From: Ditylenchus dipsaci | Taxonomy: Eukaryota > Nematoda > Chromadorea > Rhabditida > Anguinidae | Length of the DNA stretch: 64,000 nucleotides | NCBI GenBank assembly: GCA_004194705.1 | Contig: SADC01000081.1 | Span: forward strand, 186,001 to 250,000 | Direction of reading: 5' to 3' | The notes under the pieces: model-generated | Database searches by the model: none | What the model saw: only the letters and a program-made list of their open reading frames with translations | What the model was told of the DNA's origin: nothing | Part shown: piece after piece, positions 1 to 10,900 of the stretch | Layout: each line of letters opens with the position of its first letter | Position numbering within the stretch: the first letter of the stretch is position 1 | Position numbers and translations under genes: made by a program

Positions 1-57
1 ACTGCTACACTACCTGAGTTCCCCAACCTGAGTATGACTATCTGGGTACAATAAAAC

Positions 58-375
58 CAAGTGGTTGTCCACCTGGATCGAAAATTTTTTTTCATTTTTC
101 ATGTTCCGAATCTTGTTTTCTGTAGTGATTCGGGCATGCTAAAGATGGTTTGATAGTGGTAAAAGCCATTTTCTTGAATATTTTTTGAGTTTTGGAAAAT
201 AATTGATTTTACCGAAAACTCGATTTTATCAAAACTCAATAAATTTTCGAGAAAATGGCATTTGACCACTATCAAACCGTCTTCAGCGTGCCCGAATTAG
301 TCCAGAAAACAGGTTTTGGAAAGTGAAAAAGTAAAAATTTTTTATTTTTTTGTGATCCAAGTGGAACACCACTTG
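58..375. repeat. Foldback element, arms about 130 bp
   Basis: The left end (CAAGTGGTTGTCCACCTGG) is matched in inverted orientation by the right end (ending GGAACACCACTTG). The arms stay complementary inward through a shared segment that includes GTTTGATAGTGGT and its complement. No clear target duplication and no coding potential were seen. I read it as a non-autonomous foldback element of unknown family. Confidence 0.75.
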
Positions 376-528
376 CTTTTGTCGGTACATGGGATATCCA
401 GCAAACTACTGTTGGTTCATAAGAACAATGTTTGAATTAACAAGTAAAATTGTGAAGACAAGAATATAAAAACATTGCGTTTCGTAAATTTTTGTGGATC
501 AATTCGCTCTGGATCAATTCGACGCCGC

Positions 529-885
529 CAGGGCTGTAAATTTTTTATTTTTGACATCCTACATCCACATCCACATCCGGCCTAAAAAAATTTTGACATC
601 CACATCCGACATCCGACCCAAAATTTTCGACATCCAACATCCACATCCGACATCCGGATGTGAAATTTTTGACATCCGAAACATCCGAAAACATGCGAAA
701 AGTCCATGTAAAATCAATGAAAACATCCGCTGACATCCGACCTGAAAATTTATTGACATCCACATCCACATCCGACATCCGACCCAAAAATTTTTGACAT
801 CCAACATCCACATCCGCCGGATGTGGATGTTTCGGATGTATACATCCACATCCGGATGTATCTTCCGGATGTTTTTACAGCCCTG
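529..885. mobile_element. hAT-type MITE built of ACATCC repeats
   Basis: The terminal inverted repeat is CAGGGCTGTAAA / TTTACAGCCCTG. It is flanked by a perfect 8-bp duplication GACGCCGC (521-528 and 886-893), which is the hAT hallmark. The interior is an imperfect array of ACATCCACATCCG-like words in both orientations and encodes nothing. Two related shorter copies lie in the CCDC86 intron near 18.6 and 19.1 kb. Confidence 0.9.
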
Positions 886-1003
886 GACGCCGCCTGGTGG
901 ATACCCTTCATGGGTGGGTACTTGGTGGTTTACTTACAAGCACTGAGGTTAACGTATCTTTTTTTAGACTATCTGAGACATTTAAAGACCAAAATAAAAT
1001 AAT

Positions 1004-1075
1004 GGCGCCCAAATGAGGGCGCCCAAATGAGGGCGACCAAACGAGGGCGCCCAAATGAGTTTCGCCCAAATGAGT
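1004..1075 (+). repeat. Short tandem repeat, about 17-bp unit
   Basis: Four to five copies of GGGCGCCCAAATGA-like units lie just upstream of the HGS-like gene. Units differ by single bases and the last is shortened. This could be one arm of a decayed phrase-type inverted element, but I found no inverted partner nearby. Confidence 0.8.
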
Positions 1076-1156
1076 ACTAACCGTTTGTCAATCTACTGTC
1101 AGATTTCGCATGCATTCTAACCTGTGAAGTTGTTCAGCTGAAGTAAATCTCCGACC

Positions 1157-3360
1157 ATGGCATCTTTTGAAATATCAAATGGTGGCAGGGAACCAACTGT
1201 GCTAGGTAAAAAATTTCCATGGTAAAGTCATGGCATTTTTAATTTTGCCGACAGGGTTGATTTCGCTGAGCAAAAAATATCAACTACCTCTGTGTTTTAG
1301 ATGCAAATCAAAGCTCGGCATCCTCGATGGAAAGCACAATTGTCGATCCTGTGGTCAAATATTCTGCAGGTATTTGGAGCGGTCGATGGTTATATCCTCT
1401 TCAATAATTCACAAATATATTTTTTCAGCCGATGTTCTTACCCGAATATCAATGTTCCGCAATTTCGTGGGCCTGTAAGCATATTTCAGTCATTCCAGTA
1501 GCAACAGAATTTTGATCTCATTGTTTTTAGGTTCGACTGTGCATTTCATGCGGCCACAAATATATGACGCCTACATATGACGTAAGACAGGAGCAGGTAG
1601 GTAGCATACCTTGTTTTTTCATTTTTTTACAATTTTAAAATTCTGGTTTTTAGAGTAGGCCGATCGGATGGAATCCAATGCTGCTCAACCAAAGACAGAG
1701 GTAAATGATGCTGATTCCGAAATACAAGAAGAACAGGAACTGAAAGAGCAGGAGGATTTGGAACTGGCACTTGCTCTGAGTCGAAGTGAGGCGGAAGCCA
1801 AGGTTTATTGTCTTATGACTGTTTTCTTATGACTCTAATTTTCACTACTCAGATCGCAATTGACGAAAAGCACCATCTATATCCTGTGACTGACAATGAA
1901 TTGAAGGAAAAGATTCGGCTTCAGGGACTCATGAATATGGACGAGGGGTACAGCTAGCTCATCTGATGAGTATGCGTGACACAAAACCTAAGGTTTCTGC
2001 CGAACACCTCGGTTATAACGAATTCTTATGGTTTTATTTTCAGGAACGCACCAAGGTGAAGGAAGTCCCGGCTGTGACTCCAACTCTTTCTTTGTATTTG
2101 GACCGAAGCTACTGGAAAAGAAGAAAATTAATAATGAGGTTGGTCTTTGAAGTCTCGGCTTTATTATTTGAAAGGAAGGCTATTATTCATAGACTGGAGA
2201 GGTCAATCAACAAAACTCTGCTCCCAACAAGCCCTTGTCGAATGTCAATGACTTGATGAAGAAACTGAATGTTGGTGGCCAAGTGACCATGGCAGAGCAG
2301 GAAGAAAACTCAGATGAAGTTTCCGAAATTTGCACTAAGGCGAATGAGCACGTAAGTCGCTTATATTTCTTTATGGAATCCTGAAATTGGTATTTCATGC
2401 TATTTAGATTGAGTCCCTGAAAAACCGTATGCAAAGCGCTCTGCTGCGACATGGCTCTATCTCAAATGATTCAGGTAAGTCTTTAGATAGTTACTTGGTG
2501 AGTGCCAGTCGTGGTATGTTCTCCATCTGTTCTCTAAACTTTTCTTATTTGGAGCTGCTAAACCTTTTGCGATTGTTAAAATTATTTGATCCAAATCTCA
2601 GATCTGTCTTAGAGAGGTGGAATTTAGTTTGAAATTATTATCTCCGGGAATAGTTTGACAAGCTAGTGAATTTTTAATTATCGACACGCTTCTTAGCGTA
2701 GTCGTGCCTGAGGCGGGTGAGTTATGTCGAAAATAGACCATTCCTGGCATCCATTCTCTATTTTAGGGTTGAGTGATGACCGTATGGCGAAATATGGTCG
2801 AGACTTTTCAAAATAACCGGCCATTTAACCAGCCTTTTGCTTAGTGCTCCTAAGAGTTTTTCAAAGTATAGAATTTATGTCACAAATAACTGTGAAAATG
2901 ACCGGTTTTGTCCATATGGCTGAGCCAGTTCAAGCCATTTCTGGCCGTTTGCCTATACTCAAGCAATATGTGTTTTTTGTAGGCATTCGCTCCTTGGCTA
3001 CTCGTTTGATCAATTGTCATGGTCATGTCCTCTCGATGCTCACCAATCGAAGCTGATCAAGGTTACTTATACTAAATAATACTTTGTAGATTTTAATCCA
3101 TTCCAGAGTTTTTCGGCAATCTACTGAAGAGGATTACCTACATCAAGGAGTCAAGAGAGCTGTTGCAGAAATTGCGAAGTGAGTATGCTTATGAAAAAGA
3201 AGAAGTCCGCAACGAGCGGAAGAATCCACTCGTCTAAAGCTTCAGCATCAACTCGAGCGCGTTCAGCATGGTCTCTATGGAAGTCAGCCGCAAATGCCTG
3301 TCTCCCCTCTTCAGCAACTTAGTGACAAGCACATTGGTTTTGTGGGCTTCGAGAATTCTC
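1157..3360 (+). CDS. HGS: HGS/Hrs-like endosomal sorting protein (FYVE + UIM), frame-broken
   Basis: In animals Hrs (ESCRT-0) binds PI3P on endosomes and sorts ubiquitinated cargo. Exons read: 1157-1205, 1255-1369, 1429-1474, 1531-1596, 1659-1802, 1853-1992, 2044-2138, 2193-2351, 2408-2474, 2983-3061 and 3107 to about 3360. The FYVE finger spans exons 2-4: CFRC, then KHNCRSCGQIFC, then RLCISCG, giving eight Cys. A typical ubiquitin-interacting motif follows (DLELALALSRSEAEAK), then YLDRSYWKRRK and a helical region like the Hrs coiled-coil core. The reading frame breaks near 1950 (GGGG run) and 2125 (AAAA run), after NRS at about 3053, and near 3236, so it is either decayed or affected by sequence errors. 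No VHS domain was found upstream: the model starts directly before the FYVE. An AG at 1136-1137 lies 19 bases before the ATG. The family call is confident; the exact protein is not. Confidence 0.85.
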
Positions 3361-4017
3361 CAACAAGCAGCTGGATGATCTTGTTGGCTCAAAAGAAATT
3401 GTATTGCAGCAAAATGATGGAGCCGAAGAATGCTCCCATATTACTCAGGCTAACTGAATCTCATGGCTTGTATGTTTTTTCGATGGACACTCTAAAAAAC
3501 TTCTTCTCTAGCTTTGTGTCGTGGTCAATAAATATGTTTTTGGCGTGTTCGTTTGCATTTTGTATAATTGTGTCTATGTGGGTGGCCTTGTGTTTTTATT
3601 AAACAAACGAGCACCGAAACATGATGTAAACTTAAAATATCCAAGAAATGCTAGTATCTTGTCTTGATTTATGAATTCTTGTTGTCTCGGGATCTGCTGG
3701 TGAAAGTTGGCGTACCTTTCGTTTTCTAGCCTAAAATGTATATTTTAAACATAGTTTCACAGTTTTACTTGCTGTTAAAATCTTGTCTATTATGTTCTGC
3801 TCTACCGAGTTACGCAAATAATTCTCAAATTTTAAACTTCATAGCTTTCTGTGCTGGTACTTTCGGAACATTAACAGAAAGCGCATTTTCGAACCATAAA
3901 AGATCTTTTTGTGAGCATGAAAAAAAAAAAAATCGATTTTTTAGAAATGGCCTAAAGAAAAGCTATTGCTAATTCAAAACTTCCGAATTTTTCACACATA
4001 CCCTACATAAGTGACAC
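3361..4017. other. Intergenic or HGS 3' region, no supported gene
   Basis: An open frame to 3602 continues after the last Hrs-like residues, but it turns hydrophobic and compositionally unlike the gene, so I do not trust it. From 3603 there is AT-rich sequence with a short A run and no recognisable gene or element. Confidence 0.4.
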
Positions 4018-4871
4018 GCCCATTTCCCCTCAAAGGACGTTTCCCCTCAAGGACGTTTCCCTCAAAGGACGTTTCCCCTCAAGGCCGTTTCCCCTCAAAG
4101 GACGTTTCCCCTCAAAGGACGTTTCCCCTCAAAGGACGTTTCCCCTCAAAGTTCCCCTCAATTTTTTTTGCAATTTTCTTCGAGTTACCCATATCTGGAG
4201 TCGCGCAAGTGGCGCGTCAATTTTTTCGCTCTTCTTTTTTGCGCTCTGCTTTTGCACTCTCGTTTTTATTAATATTTTTTTGTTCAGGTGCGCTAGCAAT
4301 CGACAGCCATGAACATCATCAGAAACGTTTTGGAGGATATTGGTGGATTTTACCGTTAACACGCATTTTCACCGCCGGGTCATTTCACCGCCTGTATCAT
4401 TTCACCGCCGGGTCATTTCACCGCCTGTATCTGTTCATTTTTTAAGTCCGATTTGTATTTATTTCATTTTTCTGTGTTTTTTTTGAAAATCGATATTTCA
4501 CTTTAAATATAAAAATTTAGCAATCTGATGGATGCTAATATAGAGCTCGTATATAAAGAGTTAGCCCTTATCCCGGACCATGTACCCCAAAGGGTCAGCC
4601 CTTATCCCAGACCATGTACCCACAAAGGGGCTTCCTATTGAATTAGGTTGCCTGCCGAAGGCAGGCAGGTAGAAGGAGAAGAATCTGAGGGAGCTTCGAG
4701 GGAAACGTTCTTTGAGGGAAACGGCCTTTGAGGGGAACTTTGAGGGGAAACGTCCTTTGAGGGGAAACGTCCTTTGAGGGGAAACGGCCTTTGAGGGGAA
4801 ACGGCCTTGAGGGGAAACGTCCTTTTGAGGGAAACGGCTTGAGGGGAAACGTCCTTTGAGGGAAACAGGGC
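4018..4871. mobile_element. TIR element with tandem-repeat arms (TTTCCCCTCAAAGGACG)
   Basis: The left arm (about 4018-4165) is eight or so copies of an 18-bp phrase around GTTTCCCCTCAAAGGAC. The right arm (about 4690-4871) is the same phrase inverted (TTTGAGGGGAAACGTCC). The ends read GCCC...GGGC. The middle has a second small tandem (TTTCACCGCCGGGTCA, about 4365-4437) and no coding potential. CCCTACATAA occurs just outside both ends (about 4000 and 4877) but is not directly adjacent, so it may be an older duplication. Confidence 0.8.
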
Positions 4872-4904
4872 GGACCCCCTACATAAAGTCAGTGTCAATC
4901 TTAC

Positions 4905-7900
4905 CGTGCTCAATCCACCAGGATTCACATCTATCCAATTCGTGACTCTCCTAGCTGTAGCTGGGTCACCCTGTTGTCTAGGCATAGTAGGCATATTCTT
5001 AGCTCTTGGAGGTGGATCTCCAGCCTCTGTGTTGCTCTCACTCACACGCATTTTGCGCTCTATTTTCAGGTGTCCTGAGAAAAGTGACCATATAGTTAGT
5101 GAAACAAAAATAATTTCCAGAAGCCACTTACCACACCCTTTTCAGCCTTCATCCTGTGCCCTAGTGCCTCCAACTCCCCTTCTGCACTATGTAGTGCCGT
5201 TTTTTAGGTCTTGTAGAAGAACAATATTAGAGCGAAAGTTGTTGTACAGCTCAACTACTTCTTCAAAGGCATATGGATTGGGTCGATCTTGAGCTTTTCG
5301 ATGACTGTGTCAATGTTCTTAGCCTTCTTCTGGCTATATTGGTAGGCAACTTCATCTCCTGACTTCGTAAAATGAGGTCCAGAGGTGCGGAACTCGTGGA
5401 AACGAATGTTTAGCTGATCATTCTGAATTCAAATTCGTTAAAATCTTTGGTGATTGGAAAGCGTACTAACGGGTGCTATTAATTGAGCGACCACTGCTGG
5501 TGTGGCTCTGGCATTCCCTCTGCGAGCACTTCTTGACCAGCTGTAGAGCTACCACCAGCGGCAGAACTAAAAATTTCCTAGTTTAGTGGACGGATAGATG
5601 GACGGATTTTTATATTTGAAATACCAATCTCTTGTCTGTTAATCTCTTTGTCATAGGTAAGTGTTCGAACTAATAGTACCATCCAGTTTTTGCAAAAATC
5701 ACACCTCACACTTTGACTCAACTTCCCTTTCTCATAATTTTGTTTCCCTATGTTGATTATTATTTTTATTATTTTGTGGCTAAATATTTTTCAGTCGTTC
5801 TACAGGTCGAACACTCTATGGGTATTTAAATTGCGACGAAATAACACTAAAAATCAGTGTAGGGAAATATTAAGCCAATTTCAAAATAGGCACGGAAAAT
5901 CACAGTTTTGTTGACCAAGTGTGATTTTGTCGAAGTTTAGATACCGCTTGGGTGGTTGACCACACATAAGACAGAGAAATGTTTCAGCTACAAAATGTTA
6001 AAAAAACATAATGGAATAATGAAAAAAAGTTAAAGTTACGAGAAAAGAACCAAATGAAAATCGCGATTTTTTCATTATATACCAAAACAATATTGTCGGC
6101 AAATGTCAAAAATACGATTTTGCCTGGTCCTCCTGTGGTTTGGGTCCTCGTATGTGGGTGGCCCTGGATGGCCAAAACCTAAACCACAGGGGACCAAGCG
6201 AAAATCGTGTTTTTGACATTTTACCAGTGTTTTCAAAACTCAAGCTCAAACTCAAACTCAAACAGTTTGACCCTCAAACCTCAAGGTCAAACTCAAACTC
6301 AATCTAAGCTCAAACTCAAACTTTTGTTTGAGTTTGACTTTAGCTAAACTCAAACTCAAACTTTTGTTTGAGTTTGACTTTAGCTAAACTCAAGCTCAAA
6401 CTTTTGTTTGAGTTTGACTTTAGCTAAACTAAAGCTCAAACTTTTGTTTGAGTTTGACTTTAGCTAAACTCAAACAAAAGTTTGAGCTTGACTTTAGCTA
6501 AACTCAAACTCAAACAAAGTTTGAGTTTAGCTTGAGTTTGAGTGTTACTTTAGCTATTGACTTAAGTCGTTGTATTCGACTTTCACAGAAAAATTCAATA
6601 CCATTATAAGTCACAGCTTCTAATGTTAACGATTAAATTAGAGAAGTTCAACACTATTTTTTAACAGCCTTATTCTGCACACTAAAACAACAACAATTTT
6701 GATTTCCCAAATTTTATTCCACAATTTTCAGAAACATATTACAGTAAACAATCAACTGGGCGTTGAGCAAATTGAAAGAAGTTCGGTTCCTGTGTTCAGC
6801 GCATGCCAGCCCTGCTTGAGAGAACACCCGTTCGATTGGCGCACTTGTAGCCGGAATAGAAAGGACATCTATAGCAAAAATCGCAATCTGTTTACACTCT
6901 AAACACCCGAGTCATGAGTGATTACACAACGCTAGTATTTATTTATTCACTAACCGTATTCATCAAATTGGCCCACCACTTCAAAGGATCAATCCCCGAC
7001 GATGAAGCATCACGAACTTTGTCCAAGCTTTCTCGAATCCATGACCTGGCACCTGCTTGCACGATTTCGTTTTGATTTCTAGCTGTTCTGTTCTCTGCAG
7101 CCAATTCTCCAAGCAGTTGGTTAAGTGTGGTGTTGAGTACAGAGCTTGTGTTAGAAGCCGTTTTCTTCGGAGGCTCATCGTATCGCACCTAAACGTGAAC
7201 AAATTGGGTAAATCAGTGATCAATTTTTGAAAAAAATAAGCTACCAAGCTCTGAATTTTCGCGGACAGCGATGTTGAAGTCTGCTTCGCTCAAGAAATTA
7301 GCAGTATTTGGATCCAGCGCTGCAGCCACAAAGAATATCGGATCGAACTGGGCAGTCACATTCATTATCCTTTCGAATTCCATCAAAAATTCTCAAAAGA
7401 ACTAGCAGCGCCTGATGCTGTCTTTTCCTGAAATTCAAAATATTTCAAACTACTGATTTTTCTAAAAAAGCTAAAAGAATACCTTAAACCTTTCTAGCGA
7501 TCTGTAGATGGCTTTGATATACCCATAGCAGTAGGAAATAGTAACAGTCTTTTCAGCTTGCACACGCATGAGAATATTGACGAAAATACATATACGATTT
7601 GATCGAAATCAACAAACCCAGATAGGCATTCATCATTCCGCTATCGGTCCATACATCACACGTCAGAGAAAAGCGCTGGCTAAGATTTCCTACTGGATTT
7701 TTCACTCTGTTCTGCACGATCACTAATTGGTTCAGCAGAAGAGATTTCAAAGTCGCGAAACTTGAAGGAATCTTTAAAGTAGGCTGAACAGTTATCTGCA
7801 AAATACAACCTAATAAGCAATTACCACTGCATTTGGTGACATAAAAGAAACAGTCGACACATCAGAGGATGAAGAAAATATTGATAGACATTGCCGGAAT

Positions 7901-10900
7901 GGAAAGAGCTGCTGCCAAGGCTGACTGAATTTTCTTGTGTCTAAAGTAATTCATAGACACAGTTTTGACATCAATAGGAAAAATACTACTTCTCATTCGG
8001 CTCAGTACTTCCAGTAGCTAGAGATGCACGTATCTTCTTGGCAGGCTGCTGATCATCCTTATGCCTGTGTTCCCAATGGCTCGTAAGTGACGTCTTGTGC
8101 TTAGTTACAATCTTAAAGAGAACAGAATCAAGAAGACATTGTATGACGTTTGATTACCTGCTGGCACTGGTTGCACTTCATCTTGAGTTCGCCCAAATCA
8201 TAGACTTCGGTGAAATTGTCCCATATTGGATCTCGGCTGCGCTTCTTAGGCGTTTTTTGTTCTTGACTCGGCGAATCGGCGGAGTAAGCAGACATCTAAA
8301 GATCATCCTCATATCAGCCATTGAAAATACAATAACAGAAGAACTTAAGCTGAACTTAACCACAAAAGTCATAGTCAAACACTAAAGAAAAACTCAAACG
8401 CTAAACTCAAGGTCAAACTCAAACTCAAGCTAAACTCAAACTCAAAAAAAAGTTTGAGTTTGAGTTTAGCTAAAGTCAAGCTCAAACTTTTGTTTGAGTT
8501 TAGCTTAAGTCAAACTCAAACAAAAGTTTGAGCTTGAGTTTAGCTTAAGTCAAACTCAAACAAAAGTTTGAGCTTGAGTTTAGCTTAAGTCAAACTCAAA
8601 CAAAAGTTTGAGCTTGAGTTTAGCTAAACTCAAACTCAAACAAAAGTTTTAGTTTGAGTTTAGCTTGAGTTTGAGTTTGACCTTGAGTTTAGTGTTTGAG
8701 TTTGAGCTTGAGTTTTGAAAACACTGCATTTACACTCTATAAATATTGGCGAGAAAAAATAAATTTGTCAAAACAGAATTTTGAAAAAACGACCTAGAAA
8801 AAAGTTATGGACATTTCGGCAACCGGACAAAACAGGTTTTTAAAAGTATTTGTCGCGCGACAAAAACGGCTTTTTCCGTTTTTGTCGTTCGTGTTTCGTC
8901 GCGCGACAAAAACGGTTTTTACATATTTTGTCGCGCGACAAAAAACGGTTTTTTCCGGATTTGTCGCGCGACAATAACGGCTTTTTCCTGATTTGTTGCG
9001 CGGCAAGCACGGTTTTTTGGTTCTCACTTGACGTTCTTTGCTCTTTGTGCGGCTACCAGACAATCCTATATACTAAAAGAGAGTTGTCGGTCCGTGTTCT
9101 GTGCGCACGATTTGAAAAATGTCTCAAAATTGTCGTTTGAAAGTTGGTCTTGAGAAAAAACAGAAAAAATGTTCTTTCGAGGTTCAGTCTTTGAAAGTCT
9201 CATTATTATTTGTTGGTTCTAAAAAAACAGTGTTTGAATCTGTGATTCGTTTATTAGTTGGTTATCTTTTTTTTTAGTCTCTCTAACTTCTCAGATGGGA
9301 TGGTCGAAGAAGCAAGCTATTCAACCCGAGTGGTGGTCATCTATATTGCTGTGAGATTGTGACTGTTATATTCTTCTCTGTTCCGATATAAATCTTTTGT
9401 ATTTTATCTTCGTTCCTTCATCGTGACGTCTCAAGAGAAGTCTCGATGGACCAACTTTGTAAACCGGAGTGGTGGTCATCCAAGGTACTGGAACTGTTCA
9501 TGCTTCTATTATTCATTTTAAATCTTTTATGTTTAGTCTTCGTCCCTTCATCATGGTGTCTCAAGAGTAGGCTCGACGGATCAAGTTCTCAAACCCGAGT
9601 TGTGGTCAATCGAGGTAATGTGATTGTTATATTATTTTTGTTTCAACATTAATCTTTGTGTTTAGTCTTCGTCTTTTCATCATGGTGTCTCAAGAGAAGT
9701 CTCGACGGATCAAGTTCTCTACCCGAGTGGTGGTCAAGCAAGGTAATGTGGTTGTTATATTCTTCTCTGTCTCGATATAAATATTTTGTGTTCAGTCTTT
9801 GTCTCTTCATCGTGGTGTCTCAAGAGAAGTCTCGACGGATCAAGTTCTCAACTCGAGTGGTGGTCAATCAAGGTAATGTGATTGTTATATTTCTCTGTTT
9901 CGATATAATTTTTTTGTGTTTCGTCTTCGTCCCTTCATTGTGGTGTTTCGAGAGAAGTCTCGAAGAATCAAGTTCTTAAACCCAAGTGGTGGTCATCCAA
10001 GGTAGTGTGACTGTTATATTCTTCTCTGTTCCGATATAAATCTTTTGTATTTTATCTTCGTTTCTTCATCGTGACGTCTCAAAAGAAAATCTCGATGGAT
10101 CAAGTTCTTAAACCCAAGTGGTGGTCATCCAAGGTAGTGTGACTGTTATATTCTTCTCTGTTTCGATATAAATCTTTTGTATTTTATCTTCGTTTCTTCA
10201 TCGTGACGTCTCAAGAGAAAATCTCGATGGATCAAGTTCTTAAACCCAAGTGGTGGTTATCCAAGGTAGTGTGACTGATGTATTCTTCTCTGTTTCGATA
10301 TAAATCTTTTTTGTTTAGTCTTCGTCCCTTCATCGTGTGTCTCAAGAGAAGTCTCGACGGATCAAGTTCTCAAACCCGAGTGGTGGTCATTCAAGGTACT
10401 GGAACTGTTCATGCTTCTATGATTCAATATAAATTTTTTCGGTTTAGTCTTTGTCTTTTTCGTAATGTCTGAAAAGAATTGCCGAATAATCAAGGTGCTA
10501 AACCCGAGTGGTGGCCATTCATGCTACTGGAACATTCCTGATGGTTACAAAAGAATGAAGTCACCTAAAAATTTCTGTTTTTTATTTGTGCGCTGTTTGT
10601 ATAATAAACTTCTTTGTATATTTGCATTGCATCATCTAAATCAAATTTTGAAATCGATTGAATCGTTCGAGTCTTTTTTGAAAGTTTTGAAAACGTTTTA
10701 TTCGAATTTTTATACGAAGTATTATACGAATCTCATTGTCTCGACTCAAACAGGAATTATAGTCCAGTCGAAGTGCCAACAAAGTTAACATTTTCGTGAA
10801 TTTTACTTAAAAAGCGCTTTTACTGAATTATCCGCAGGAAAATTGCGAGCGCTTCGTAAATTTCGCCCATGAGAAAGACGCCTTCAGAATCTTAACTGAG

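Larger units (their letters stand above)
6225..8726 (-). mobile_element. hAT transposon, probably autonomous design, in DMAP1 intron
   Basis: The terminal repeat is CAGTGTTTTCAAAACTCAAG and its complement. Flanks are CATTTTAC (6217-6224) and CATTTACA (8727-8734), an 8-bp duplication apart from one T. Inside the tips each arm is several hundred bases of TTTGAGTTTAGCT-like repeats. The centre encodes a spliced BED/hAT transposase on the minus strand. At about 2.5 kb it has the parts of an active element, though frame breaks may disable it. Confidence 0.88.

Noticed and set aside
545..849. Overlapping open frames on both strands in the ACATCC-repeat region
   Set aside because: They are by-products of the repeat inside a hAT-type MITE; periodic composition, no domain.
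4635..5051. Single protein running from the DMAP1 exon into the TTTCCCCTC repeats
   Set aside because: The exon ends at a GTAAGA donor at 4904; the continuation is transposon repeat.
6225..6545. CRISPR-like array
   Set aside because: Regular repeats but no unique spacers; the units are self-complementary arms of a eukaryotic transposon.
9407..10525. Plain minisatellite
   Set aside because: Not fully rejected, but the GT/AG layout, 78-nt open modules and matching flanking exons favour a gene-derived array.
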